This document shows, in pieces, positions 39,517-49,591 of a DNA stretch of 64,000 nucleotides. The translations under genes were made by a program, and so were the position numbers. This stretch comes from Rebecca billardiae RCC1528 (lineage: Eukaryota; Haptophyta). Position 1 is the first letter of the stretch, and the number at the start of each line of letters is the position of its first letter. The notes beneath the pieces are model-generated. The model ran no database searches. It saw nothing but the letters and a program-made list of their open reading frames with translations, and was not told the DNA's origin. Where the stretch lies: the NCBI GenBank assembly GCA_965240325.2, contig OZ251233.1:930001-994000 (forward strand), given 5' to 3'.

Positions 39517-42500
39517 ATGGCCGACGACGCCGCGGCCGAGGGGCCCGCCTCTCCGGTGGCGCCACTCAAGCGCAAGCACTTCGGCACGTCCAAGCGCGCC
39601 GCTCGCCGCGCCGCCGCCGCCGCGGCCAGCCGGGCCGTCGAGCCGGCGGGCGCGGGTGATGACGACGAGGCGGCCGAGCTCGAGCGCCGGTATCGGTACG
39701 TCGTGCACGCGCGCGAGCACACGCTGGTCGTGCCGATGCTCGCGCGCGCGAGCGTGCGCGAGCTGCTCGACGTGGTGAACGAGCGCGTCACGCGGCGCAA
39801 GCTCGCCAAGCACGCCGTCGTCGACCTGCACGTGCGCACGGACGCGGGCGCGGGGCTGCTCGACCCGTCCGACCGTCTCGAGTCTGTGATCACGGAGCGG
39901 GACGAGCTGGTCGCCGTGTTCGAGGACTCGCACCCGGTGAGCGTGGCGGGCGTGGTGCCGCGCGCGAGCGAGGTGCTCGCGCAGCAGGAGGAGCTGCACA
40001 ACCCGCGCCGCGAGCCCAACCCGTCGCAGCACAGCGCTTCCTACACGAGTGCGCACAGCAACGGCGGCGCGACTGCTGCGACGCGCCCGCCCGGCTCGGC
40101 GGGCGCGGCGGCGGGTGCGCATCCGGACGGGTGGGATGCGCCCGTGGTGCGGCTGACGGCCGTGAAGCGCGCGGAGCAGCCCGACCCGGCGTCGTTCAAC
40201 AGCAGCCTCACCCCGCCGTCGATGCGCAGCAAGCCCGCCTCCGCGACGGCCAAGGGCGGCAGCGGTCGCCGGTCACTCTCAGGCCCCGTTCCGGATGATT
40301 CGTCCGGGAGCGGCTCGCCGTCGGTCGCGCTCAACACGGCGGGGAAGCAGCGCAAGTACCTGGAGGGCGTGCTCGCCGAGCTCAACCGCTCCGACCTCAG
40401 CGGCGTCCCCGAGTACAAGCGCCGGCTCCTCGACGAGCTGATGGCGCGCTCGATGCACGACACGGCCGCGGAGCGGCCGCTGTTGAAGCCGAGTCTGAAG
40501 AGGCGGTCGCTCCGGGCGATGCTGGACGCCGGCTCGCGGGAGTCGGTCACGCCGCCGCCGGCGGCGGCGGCGTCGACACTGCCGGCCATCGGCCGCGCAG
40601 GCTCCGCCACCAGCACCGCCGCCACGCCCGCCGCCCTCGCGACCGAGCGCACTGAGCCGCCGGTGCCGCGGCGCGCGCGCTCGGCAGAGGAGCGCGCGCT
40701 GGCGCGGCTGCACGGGACGCCAGAGCAGTTCGCCGCGGCCAAGGTGGAGGAGAGGGAGCGGCGGGTGTACTACTACCACAACGCCATCTCGAAGCTCGAG
40801 CTCGACGCGCTCGAGATCGCCGACCGCGAGGAGCAGCTGCGCGCCGAGCTCGACGAGGTGGACGCGGAGGTGAAGGCCACCTGGGGAGAGACGAAGCAGA
40901 CGCCTCTGCAGCTGCTGCAGCGGCGGGAGGCGCACCGCGCGCTCACCTCGACCAAGTGCGCGCGCGGAGGGCGTCGCGCACGCGCGGGGGATGTCTAGTG
41001 GCGTATGTCTAGGGGGGGTGCCAGCTGCCGCTGACACTGCCCGGCCCGCCCGCGCGCCGCACCCACCAGGCTGCGCCAGGCCGAGACGCGCATCTCGGAG
41101 GCGCAGACCACCACGCGCGGCCTCAAAGAGCGAATCAACCACCAGCGCAAGGAATTAAAAATCTTTGTGACCAAACTGAGGCACGTCAAAGAGCGCGACG
41201 CTGAGCTGAGCAAGGACGTGCGCACGCTGACGGCGCTCACGCAGGCGCAGCTCGACGACCGGCAGAAGGTGCGGATGCGCATCGAGCGGCTGCAGCACGA
41301 GCACCGCACCGAGGCCAAGTTCTTCGCCAAGCAGCGCGTGAAGCACGACGCCGAGCTCGTGGCCATCGACGAGCGGATCGCCGCGCGCCGCCAGGCCATC
41401 GAGCAGCTGGACGACACCCTCAAGCTGGCCAACTACGTGCGCACGGCGGACTACGCGAAGACGGTGCGGCGGCGCGAGCTGCGCTCGGGGCGGCAGCGCG
41501 ACCACATCGAGTGGTTCCAGCGCCAGGCCACGCGGATGGAGGAGCTCATCAACGTGCCCTTCAGGCCTGAGGAGCCCGGCGGCGCGGCCGGGACGATCAA
41601 GTACTTTCGGGAGCAGGAGGCGCACGCGGCGTCGCTCTGGTCTAAGATCAACGACCGCGAGCGCGAGGCGGCGGAGCTGGGCGTGGAGATCCGCGCGCTC
41701 GAGGCGGAGGTGGCCGTCCTCAGCCACGCCGGCCAGGGCGAGCCAGCCGAGGGGAACGACGACGGCGTGTTCGACGGCTTCGGCGACGACAGCTCACCCG
41801 TCTTTGCATCGACGGTGCGCCGCGCACGCGCGCGTGTGCGGCTGTGGTGTCGTCCGATGCTCACTCGCGCCGCGCGCGCGCGCGACCCGCGGCAGCGGCG
41901 GGCGCAGCCCGCGCGGTCGGGCGCGGGCGCATGCCTGCTGCGTGCTGCTGCCTCGCGCGCTCACCGCCTGGCGGCGGCCCGCGCGCGACTGACCGTCGCG
42001 CCGCGCGCGTGCGTGCCGCGCGTGCGTGCCGCGCGCGCGCGCAGCAGCAGCACAATGTGCTCGGCGGCGACGCGGACGAGGAGCTGTTCGCGAGCCTGCA
42101 GCACGTGCTGCCCGTGGTCGAGCGGATGTTCGAGCTGCTCGGCTGCGACGTCGCCAGCCTGAGCGCGCCGGCGCAGGACGGCGTCGCCCCGCCGACCGTG
42201 TGCGAATACATCGACGCAATCGGCAAGCGCTTGCGCGAGCTGCAGCTGCGCGTGCGGCAGATGAAGGGCGTCAAGCTCGCGGCGGCGCGCGAGCGCTTCG
42301 GCCTCGCGCCGGACATATCGGCCGCCGAGATACTCAGCCCGCGCGCGCACGACGAGTTCGTCGCTGCGACCAACTTTGGGCGCGAGCACCGCGCCGTGCT
42401 CGACGCGCTCAACGCGCGCTTCGACGTCATCGACCTGCCGTACGACATGGAGGAGGAGTTCCAGCATCTCGCCATCGAGCAGTCGCGCCGCGAGCTCCAA

Positions 42501-42548
42501 GAGAAGCTCGACAAGCGCGCCGACGGCCACGACCCCGGCCTGGACTGA
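39517..42548 (+). CDS. Long coiled-coil protein with N-terminal ubiquitin-like region (three exons)
   Basis: Exons are 39517-40955, 41070-41814 and 42051-42548 (about 893 aa). The first intron (114 bases, phase 2) joins ALTSTK to LRQAETRISEAQ, continuing one heptad pattern. The second (about 236 bases, phase 0) joins SSPVFAST to HNVLGGDADEELF; its acceptor lies in a CAGCAGCAG run, so one or two Gln may be added. Residues about 60-140 (RYRYVVHAREHTLVVPMLAR ... ERDELVAVFED) look like a beta-grasp fold. The middle is Ser/Pro-rich. From about 400 on the chain is a charged coiled coil (LKERINHQRKELK; RIERLQHEHRTEAKFFAKQR). The style recalls axonemal docking or centriolar coiled-coil proteins, but I cannot name a family. 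Confidence 0.75.
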
Positions 42549-42704
42549 CGATTGTCACTTGCCTTCGATGATCTCGCGCGAGAGCCTACGTAGCGTGTCC
42601 TGAGCCCGTCATCGTGATTGCGTCCTTGCGTGCGATGCAAAAAAAAACACCGCCTTCTAATGGCCCTGTAACGGCCGGCGGGTCGCTCTGCGACACCGCC
42701 AACA

Positions 42705-43459
42705 GAAAGGACAGTGGAAACCCGGGGACTTTGTCCCCGCGCCCCTATCGCGGGCTCTGGCGCGCGAACGCTTTGTCACTACTGGCTCCCCGAGGTGGAG
42801 AGCGGCGCTCCGTGCACCAACAAAGACATCCCCAGCCGCATGTTGCCACTCGACACCTCGTCTCGCCTCGCGCGGAGCCAACTTGTGGTGTGCGGGAGCC
42901 ACCCGTAGCACACTGGGCCGTGTAGCGACGCGTGTGGCGGGTCAACAGTGCGTCGTGAAGGCGTCGCACGCGCAATCCGTTGAGTACATACTCATGTCTG
43001 TCCCATGGCACGTCATGCACCGCCTGTCGACACCTCGTCTCGCTTCGCGCGGAGCCAACTTGTGGTGTGCGGGAGCTACCCGAAGCACAGGCTGTGCTGC
43101 ACGCGGCGCGTCGCGAGTCGGGAGTGCATCGGCGCACACGGCGGCGCACGACGTGCCATGGGACAGACATGAGTATGTACTCAACGGATTGCGCGTGCGA
43201 CGCCTTCGCGATGCACTGTTGACCCGCCACGCGCGTCGCTACACGGCCCAGTGTGCTACGGGTGGCTCCCGCACACCACAAGTTGGCTCCGCGCGAGGCG
43301 AGACGAGGTGTCGAGTGGCAACATGCGGCTGGGGATGTCTTTGTTGGTGCACGGAGCGCCGCTCTCCACCTCGGGGAGCCAGTAGTGACAAAGCGTTCGC
43401 GCGCCAGAGCCCGCGATAGGGGCGCGGGGACAAAGTCCCCGGGTTTCCACTGTCCTTTC
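42705..43459. mobile_element. 755-base foldback element: 310-base inverted repeats, 135-base spacer
   Basis: The arms 42705-43014 and 43150-43459 are reverse complements over 310 bases without indels and with only about two mismatches (near the bases after CAACAGTGC). The spacer 43015-43149 contains another diverged copy of an arm segment (ACACCTCGTCTCGC, GCCAACTTGTGGTGTGCGGG). Short frames of 60-180 codons in the arms mirror each other and are not genes. Such size and identity suggest a foldback or MITE-type transposon or a recent inverted duplication. It lies 125 bases upstream of the next gene. Confidence 0.9.
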
Positions 43460-43584
43460 CGCCGCATCCCTCGCCTACTGTAGCGAGGGGTGCTCGACCG
43501 TTCGTTACGGGAGATTAGATGCACCTGGAAAAAAAAAAGGGCCTCCAACGGCTGCTTTGCTAAATCCGGCGCTGGCTGCGCACG

Positions 43585-45057
43585 ATGGGGAACGCGCGCC
43601 CCGCCGAGGCGCGCTTCCTCCTCTCGCTCGCGATGCTCGCCGTGTACAAGCAGTGCGAGCTGCAGGATCACACGTGCGCCATCCGCATCTGGACGCAGCG
43701 TGCCGCCGACCTCGCAGCGGCCATCTCGCGCACCTCCTCGCGGCCCGTCGCTGTCGACATCATCTCCGGCTGCACGGCGAGCGATCGGCCAGACGCACTC
43801 GGCTTGCGGGCGCCCGGGGCAGGGCGCACGGCTGCAGACGGCGCCGTGGAGTGGCCCGCGGCGCCAGGGGTCGTCATCCGCCGACACGCCGCCATCCCGC
43901 CCGCGGCCGAGCCCATCCTCACCAACGCCGCCTGGGAGTACGACGCGTGGGGCGTGCCGAGCGGCCGGCGGATCGGCAAGCCAGCCACCATCCTCAAATG
44001 GCTGGGCGTGTCGCTGGTGCACGCGGAGTACGCCGCGGTGTTCGACCTGGACACGAACCCGCTGCCGCCCACCATCCGCCCGCGCCTCGACGCCGCCGCG
44101 GCGGACTGGCACGTCGCCCTGCGGCGCATGCGCGCGCGCGGCATCTGGCAGGCGTCGATGCCGCTCAAGCGCACGCCCATCTGGGGGGGCTTCTTCGTCG
44201 TGCGAACGTCGACGGAGCTGTACGAGGAGGGCCTGCGCGTGCTCACGCACGCGGGCGAGCTCTTCAACGCGACCCACGGCTGGGGCCTCGCCGGCCCGCC
44301 GCAGGCCGTCATCCCGCGCTCGGACGTGCTCTGGTCGGTGCGCACGCCTTACTCGTACTTTCTGCACAAGTCACGCGCGCAGGGCGGCGACATGTGGACG
44401 TTCAACAACGCGCCGATCGAGGAGGGCTTCATGCTGTACTTCTACCGCGTGCGCCGGGCGTACCCGTTCGGCATCGAGCTCGGCGAGCTGCCCAGCGCGC
44501 CCGAGCCGAGCACCTTCGAGCTGCGCCACGACATTGGCAAGCCGTGGCTGCGGCGCTGGACTCCACAGCTCGAGGCGTGCGCGGCGATCGCGGCTGCCGA
44601 GCCCGGCGCGCGCGGCGGCGGTGCGGCGGCGCGGACGGCCGCCGGGCTGCCCGAGCTGTGGACGTTCCCGAGGGACGTGCGCGAGACGACACGGGTCTAC
44701 GCCTGGCACAGGCTCGCGCTGCGCGACCTGGATGGCTGGGCTGGCCGAGACGCGTCCCTGCCATCTGTGCTGAACGCGAGTGCGCGCGCCGCGTGCGCGC
44801 GCGTGTGGCGCGCGGCGAGCAGCTGCATACGGCGGACCGCCGTCGCGACGAACAAGCCGCAGCTCAGCGCGCGGCTCGACACGCGCGACGCGCAGCTGAT
44901 TCAGGAGGGCGGCGACCGTGTCTTCGAGTACGTGCCCCGCGAGAGCCGCGGCGGCCTGCGCGAGGGGCCGCTGGACCCCAAGGTCGCCGCCAAGAGGCAG
45001 CGCCAGCGCGCCCGCGAAGCGCGCATCCGGCACCGCCGCGGCCCGTCGCCGGGCTGA
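43585..45057 (+). CDS. GT-A-fold glycosyltransferase-like protein with DxD motif
   Basis: Single exon from this ATG, 490 aa. VFDLDTNPLPP at about 152-162 is a DxD nucleotide-sugar and metal site (Asp154, Asp156). It is preceded by GKPATILKWLGVSLVHAEYA and followed by WGGFFVVRTSTELYEEGL, an arrangement like GT8/glycogenin-type enzymes. GDMWTFNNAPIEEGFMLYFY is a possible acceptor-side block. The C terminus is Arg-rich. No signal anchor is seen, so the true N terminus may lie in an upstream exon that is absent or has been separated by the foldback element 125 bases upstream. The family assignment rests mainly on the DxD context. Confidence 0.65.
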   Translation: MGNARPAEARFLLSLAMLAVYKQCELQDHTCAIRIWTQRAADLAAAISRTSSRPVAVDIISGCTASDRPDALGLRAPGAGRTAADGAVEWPAAPGVVIRRHAAIPPAAEPILTNAAWEYDAWGVPSGRRIGKPATILKWLGVSLVHAEYAAVFDLDTNPLPPTIRPRLDAAAADWHVALRRMRARGIWQASMPLKRTPIWGGFFVVRTSTELYEEGLRVLTHAGELFNATHGWGLAGPPQAVIPRSDVLWSVRTPYSYFLHKSRAQGGDMWTFNNAPIEEGFMLYFYRVRRAYPFGIELGELPSAPEPSTFELRHDIGKPWLRRWTPQLEACAAIAAAEPGARGGGAAARTAAGLPELWTFPRDVRETTRVYAWHRLALRDLDGWAGRDASLPSVLNASARAACARVWRAASSCIRRTAVATNKPQLSARLDTRDAQLIQEGGDRVFEYVPRESRGGLREGPLDPKVAAKRQRQRAREARIRHRRGPSPG

Positions 45058-45497
45058 CGATGATTTGCGCGCGTCATCATCAGCAGCATCGCATCACGCA
45101 TATCAGCGCTGTGTCTGTGAGCGCTGTCTAGACTCTGATATATATATAGTGATGTAAGTCTGCTGACTATACGCGCGCGCGCGACGACGATATGAATAAT
45201 GATATAATATGATATATATATTAGATCGTCGCGATATGAAAAAGACAGCTTTTAAAAAGTGCTGACGCGCTGCGTACGCTACTGCTGCGCGCCGCTGCCC
45301 GGTACTGATGCAGCAGCCCTCGGTCTCGGAGACGACCCGGACGAGGGCCCCGAGCCCGATGCCCCGAGCAGAGCGGGGCTATATATCGAGATTGTATATG
45401 ATGGTCTGATGACGAGCGCAGCTCATTGACGACATCGGCGCGCGGTGGCGCCTCGACGATCTACTCGTCGATCATCGGGATTGATGGGAGGCCGGCG
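45058..45497. other. AT-rich convergent intergenic region
   Basis: Contains AT dinucleotide patches (GATATATATATAG near 45138; ATAATATGATATATATATTAG near 45204-45224) and a short duplicated CCCGAGC motif. It separates two convergent genes. No gene is seen. Confidence 0.4.
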
Positions 45498-47048
45498 CTA
45501 CCGTCGCGTGCTGACAGCAGTGGCCGCCACGCGGCGTACGTGCTCGGCCCAGAACTCGGCGGTCAGCCGCTCGTGCTCGAATGGCGTGCGCCGCGCGGCG
45601 AACTCGCGCACGCGCCCCATCAGCCCCGCGCACGTGAGCGGCGGATGCTCGCTGATCCCCGGCTCGGCAAACACGACGGGCAGGTTGGGGTAGAGCGCGC
45701 GCAGGCTGTCGTCCTCCGGCATCACCACCACCGTGCCCGCCAGCAGCATCTCCATGTGCCGGAAGCCGTCGGGCGCGGTGCCGCGCGGGCTGAGGCTCAC
45801 GAGCGCGCGCATCGCGCCGCAGAAGTAGCGCAGCGGCGGCGCGGGGAAGTGGTTGAGGACACCTGGCATCGAGTCGGACGCGTTCAGCCGCTGCATCACG
45901 CTCAGCCGGCCGCGGCGTGGCTTGCCCGGGATGTTCGGGCCCTGGTACGCATTGTTGCACACGTGCATGAACTCGAGCTCGGACGCCATCCTCAGCCACG
46001 GGCGCGTCGCGAGCTCGGCCGGCTCGGCGAGAGCGCTGGGCAGCGCATCCGGAGGCAACGCGTGCGCCCACGCGGCGTCGAAGACGCGCGGGAACGCCAT
46101 CGCAGCGAGCTCGGGGTCGGCGACGTCGAGGCGGAGCAGCTTGCCGTCGAGCTTGATCCCCGGCCCGTGCCCAAAGCCCACGGGCACGTACCGGATCTTG
46201 GCGTGCTCCGCGTCGCCCGCCGCGCGGTGCGCCATAAACCACAGCCGGACCGGTGCGCGCCCGATCAGCCGCCACGCGCATTCGGCCGCTCGCGGCTTGC
46301 TCGCGTTGAGCGGCCGGCCGTGCCCGTCGTTACCCGGCGTGATCAGCACCACCGGCGTCGGGAAGGACGGGTCCGCAAGCAGCGCGTCGAGCAGGCACAT
46401 CTCGCTGCGCGGGCGCACGGCCACGACCGGCGCGCGCTCGGGTGCGGCCGCGCGCGCCGCCTCGATTCGCGCGCGCAGCGGTGGAAGGTCCGCCTCAGTG
46501 AGCAGCGCCTGGCTGCGCTCGCTGCCCTTGAGGTTGATGGGCACGTCTGCGAGGGCGAAGAGCGAGCGAATCGTCACGAGGCGCCGGCCGTACGTCGCGC
46601 GCGCAACACTGTGCACCAGCCGGCGCTTCAGTCGCGCCGCGGCCAGCTTGTCCGAATCGCTGAGGGCGTGCGCGCATGGCCGGAACGCATGCGCCCACGT
46701 GCCGCGGTCAGTGAGCGGCTCGCGCCGAGGGCAGCCGACGGAGCCGACGAGATACTCGCTCATCAGCGGCAGGGGAGCGCTCGCGGCTGACGTCTCCTCC
46801 GCGGCGTGCTGCTCGACGGGAGGAGCAGCGTGCGCGTCGCGCGTTGCGCTCGTGTGCTGCGGCTCCCGCACAAACGCGAGCAGCGTGCCCAGCAGGGCTG
46901 CGCCCACGAGGAGGAGCGCGACGGCAACGCTGCACGAGCGCACCGCACCAGCCGCGTCTCGAGGAGGCGCATCCTCCTCAGCGTCGAGCGCCGCCGTGAG
47001 TGGCTGCCTCTCGTCTTCGTCGTGCCCGCGGGCGCTCGCCGCTGCCAT
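45498..47048 (-). CDS. Type II membrane glycosyltransferase, exostosin-like
   Basis: Single exon, 516 aa. A short cytosolic tail rich in acids is followed by one membrane anchor (SVAVALLLVGAALLGTLLAF, about 40-59), the topology of Golgi glycosyltransferases. The C-terminal block near 400-445, RYFCGAMRALVSLSPRGTAP, then DGFRHMEMLLAGTVVVMPED, matches the 'SPrGnG.D.hR.WEAL..G.iPiv' motif of exostosin-related enzymes. KIRYVPVGFGHGPGIKL and VCNNAYQGPNIPGKPRRG are other conserved-looking loops. It is transcribed away from the GT90 gene through a 102-base shared promoter. The donor sugar is unknown. Confidence 0.75.
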   Translation of the reverse strand: MAAASARGHDEDERQPLTAALDAEEDAPPRDAAGAVRSCSVAVALLLVGAALLGTLLAFVREPQHTSATRDAHAAPPVEQHAAEETSAASAPLPLMSEYLVGSVGCPRREPLTDRGTWAHAFRPCAHALSDSDKLAAARLKRRLVHSVARATYGRRLVTIRSLFALADVPINLKGSERSQALLTEADLPPLRARIEAARAAAPERAPVVAVRPRSEMCLLDALLADPSFPTPVVLITPGNDGHGRPLNASKPRAAECAWRLIGRAPVRLWFMAHRAAGDAEHAKIRYVPVGFGHGPGIKLDGKLLRLDVADPELAAMAFPRVFDAAWAHALPPDALPSALAEPAELATRPWLRMASELEFMHVCNNAYQGPNIPGKPRRGRLSVMQRLNASDSMPGVLNHFPAPPLRYFCGAMRALVSLSPRGTAPDGFRHMEMLLAGTVVVMPEDDSLRALYPNLPVVFAEPGISEHPPLTCAGLMGRVREFAARRTPFEHERLTAEFWAEHVRRVAATAVSTRR

Positions 47049-47150
47049 TGCTTTGGGTGACCACCCTGGCCAGGGCGGTCTGTTGGCCCGAGCCGGACAG
47101 TCCGGCCCGGCGGCGGGGCGGGCGGCCGCAGCCCGCTTGCAACCTGAACG
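47049..47150. promoter_or_regulatory. 102-base bidirectional promoter between two glycosyltransferase genes
   Basis: The start codons of the minus-strand exostosin-like gene and the plus-strand GT90 gene are only 102 bases apart, so both must use this interval or start inside each other. It is GC-rich with no TATA box. Co-expression of the two enzymes is a reasonable inference. Confidence 0.5.
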
Positions 47151-49205
47151 ATGGCTGCCCAGCGCACGCTCGCGACGGCTCAGGCTGTACCAGCGGGCCC
47201 GTCCGCACTTCGCCACGCGCGCGCGGATCGGCCGAAGCGCGCTCAAGGTGTGCGTGCAGCACGGGGTCCATGGCTACTCGGCTCCCGCGCAGCACCGCGT
47301 CCTCTCCGCGCGAGCGTGTCGCACGCGGCGGCGCCGCTCCTCCTGCTTGCGGCCTGCGCGTGCGGTCACGCGCCGACGCGCGCCGACGCCATCGGCGCCG
47401 CCCGCGCCGGCGCCGCACCCGTCCACTGCGACTGGGGCGACGGCCTCGACCAGCTCGCGTCGGCGGCCGACCGCGCGCGCGCAGCCGGCGAGTGCCGGGT
47501 TGCGGCGCCGCGCGTGTGGCCGAGCATCGACGGGCGCGACTGCCGCTCGGCGTTCGAGCGCTGGCGCGCCGCCGCGCCGCGCGACGCGGCTGAGCGCGTG
47601 GTGTACTCGTTGCAGCAGTGGATCGCGCACGCGGGCGACTGCTCGCGCCTGCCCCCGTCCGAGCCGCTCTACCCCGAGTGCCTCGACAGGCGCTCTCGCG
47701 CGAGCGTGAGCGCGCGCGCGGGCGACACCGAGGTCGGCCTGAGCTCAAACGAGCGCTGGCGCGTGCGCCGCTACCTCGGGCTGCTCGCGCCGCTCGTTCT
47801 CGACGGCGCGGACGGCGCGGGCCGCGCCAACGCCACGGGCGCCGCCGCGCTCGCCGCGCGCACCGCGCGCGCGCACATGCCGATCAGCTTACGCCTGCGC
47901 GAGGCGCGCGAGCCTGGGGCGCTTGTGTGCGCCACCGGCCCGCTGATGCTGCACTCGCGGCGCGAGGCGGCGCTGTGCGCGCGGTGCGCTGCCGAGCGCA
48001 ACCAGCGCACGTACGCGACCGACCTCGCGTGCGCGCTCGGCCGCCGGCTGGACGTGCTCCGCCGCCGCCGCGCGGACGCGACCGCGGCCGAGGCCGCTGA
48101 GCTGTGGCTGTGGAAATCCGGCGACGCGCGCGGCTCCCTGCGCCTGCCTGGGCTGCTCAAGGCTCGGAGCCTCCGAGAGCCGCGCTTCGGCGTGCTCGCG
48201 CCGCTGATGGTGCATCGGCACGCGGCAGACCTCGTGGTCGCCGCGCAGCTCGAGCGCGTCCGCGCGCTCCCGTTCGCCGCGCGCGCGCCGTGCGCCGCCT
48301 GGCGCGGCGCCAACACCGGCGCAGACGCGCTCACAGCCAACGGCACGGCCGGCTCGTCTCGGCTCGCGCTCGTGCGCCGCTGGGCGCGCGAGGCGGCCGC
48401 GGGCGGCGTGCGCCTCGACGTGGGCCTCGTGCTTCCCTCGCGCGTGAGCGCGGACGACCCGTCGCGCGCGTTCGCCCGCGGGGCGCGCTCGCTCGAGCAG
48501 CTCGCCGCCTGCCGGTACCAGCTCGCGCCCGAGGGCAACGACGTGGCCACCTCGCTCAAGTGGATGCTGTATACCGACTCGGTGCCGGTGATGCCGGCGC
48601 CGAGCGCGGAGACGTGGGCGCTCGAGGGCTCGCTGCGGCCGTGGGTGCACTACCTGCCCGTGCGCTCGGACTGGGCCGACCTCGGCGACAAGCTGGCGTG
48701 GGCCGAGGCGAACGCCGAGCACGCGCGCGTGATCGCCGCGGCCGGCCGCGCGCACGTGACGCGTGTGCTTGGCCAGGGCTTCGACTCCGAGCGCCGCGTC
48801 GCCAACGCCGTGCTTGACGCGTACCAGCGCGCCATTCGGCTCGTAGGCGAGCGCGCGCCGGTGGCCAAGCGCAAGCGCACGTGCCCGCTCAGCGCCGCCG
48901 AGCGCGACGGCGCGCGGCTCGCGGCTGACGCGATGGCTGGCTCCATGCACGCAGCCTTCCATCGCTACGCCGCCGCGGCCACGGTCGAGGCGACCGCTGC
49001 GCACGCCGCCGCCGAGCGGCGCGCAGAGCTCCCGCGCGCCGCACTGGCGCGCGGGCCGGCCTCAGCTGCGGTGCGCGCACACCTTGCGCGCGAGTACGCC
49101 GCCGCTGCCCGGGAAGCCTTCCTGGGCGGGGTCGAGGGCGAGTCTCTGAGCGCGGCCGACGAGGAGCCGCCGTGGCGCCTCGGGCTCGGCGGCGCCGGCC
49201 GATGA
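47151..49205 (+). CDS. GT90 / CAP10-like glycosyltransferase
   Basis: Single exon, 684 aa. After a basic N terminus comes a hydrophobic signal (AAPLLLLAACACGHA, about 60-75) and then a lumenal domain. AAWRGANTG near 382-390 corresponds to the WRG..T block of the family. YQLAPEGNDVATSLKWMLYT near 456-475 is the nucleotide-sugar binding signature shared with fungal CAP10 and protein O-glucosyltransferases. It is followed by PWVHYLPVRSDWADLGDKL and the AGRAHV helix. Members transfer xylose or glucose to capsule polysaccharides or EGF-like domains. Use of the first ATG puts the signal far inside, so a later start is possible. It forms a divergent pair with the exostosin-like gene. Confidence 0.85.
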   Translation: MAAQRTLATAQAVPAGPSALRHARADRPKRAQGVRAARGPWLLGSRAAPRPLRASVSHAAAPLLLLAACACGHAPTRADAIGAARAGAAPVHCDWGDGLDQLASAADRARAAGECRVAAPRVWPSIDGRDCRSAFERWRAAAPRDAAERVVYSLQQWIAHAGDCSRLPPSEPLYPECLDRRSRASVSARAGDTEVGLSSNERWRVRRYLGLLAPLVLDGADGAGRANATGAAALAARTARAHMPISLRLREAREPGALVCATGPLMLHSRREAALCARCAAERNQRTYATDLACALGRRLDVLRRRRADATAAEAAELWLWKSGDARGSLRLPGLLKARSLREPRFGVLAPLMVHRHAADLVVAAQLERVRALPFAARAPCAAWRGANTGADALTANGTAGSSRLALVRRWAREAAAGGVRLDVGLVLPSRVSADDPSRAFARGARSLEQLAACRYQLAPEGNDVATSLKWMLYTDSVPVMPAPSAETWALEGSLRPWVHYLPVRSDWADLGDKLAWAEANAEHARVIAAAGRAHVTRVLGQGFDSERRVANAVLDAYQRAIRLVGERAPVAKRKRTCPLSAAERDGARLAADAMAGSMHAAFHRYAAAATVEATAAHAAAERRAELPRAALARGPASAAVRAHLAREYAAAAREAFLGGVEGESLSAADEEPPWRLGLGGAGR

Positions 49206-49591
49206 CGATCACGACAGACTCTTATTGTCATATTGTGACGGCGCGGAGTGACGACGCCGCGAGTGTCATCGAGTCCGACTCCGAGGACAATATATGTATA
49301 GGCGGTGTACGGCGCGCTACTCGTACGTCATCGTCCGTCGTAGGATGATTCGTACCCGTGCTGATGACATCTGTCTCACGACCGCCTATAGACAGTCGTA
49401 GTCGACCGGTCATCGCCGACATCGGCATCGCCGCGCGACGCCGGCGCCGGCGGCGGGCCGCATCGCCAGACTCAGAGTCACGACGATCGATCTCAGCGCG
49501 ATTGAGCGATCACGATCATCGGACTCTGGCGGCGCGGGAGCATGCTGATGGTGTGACGACCATCGTCCACAGTCGCGTCGCTGCACTTAGA
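49206..49591. other. Convergent 3' intergenic region
   Basis: About 386 bases with no gene, less GC-rich than the flanking coding regions (CTCTTATTGTCATATTGTGACG at 49211-49232 and nearby AT patches), fitting two converging 3' ends. Confidence 0.35.

Noticed and set aside
42614-43483. Several 60-180 codon frames on both strands around 42.6-43.5 kb
   Set aside because: They are mirror copies inside the inverted repeat, with no domain.
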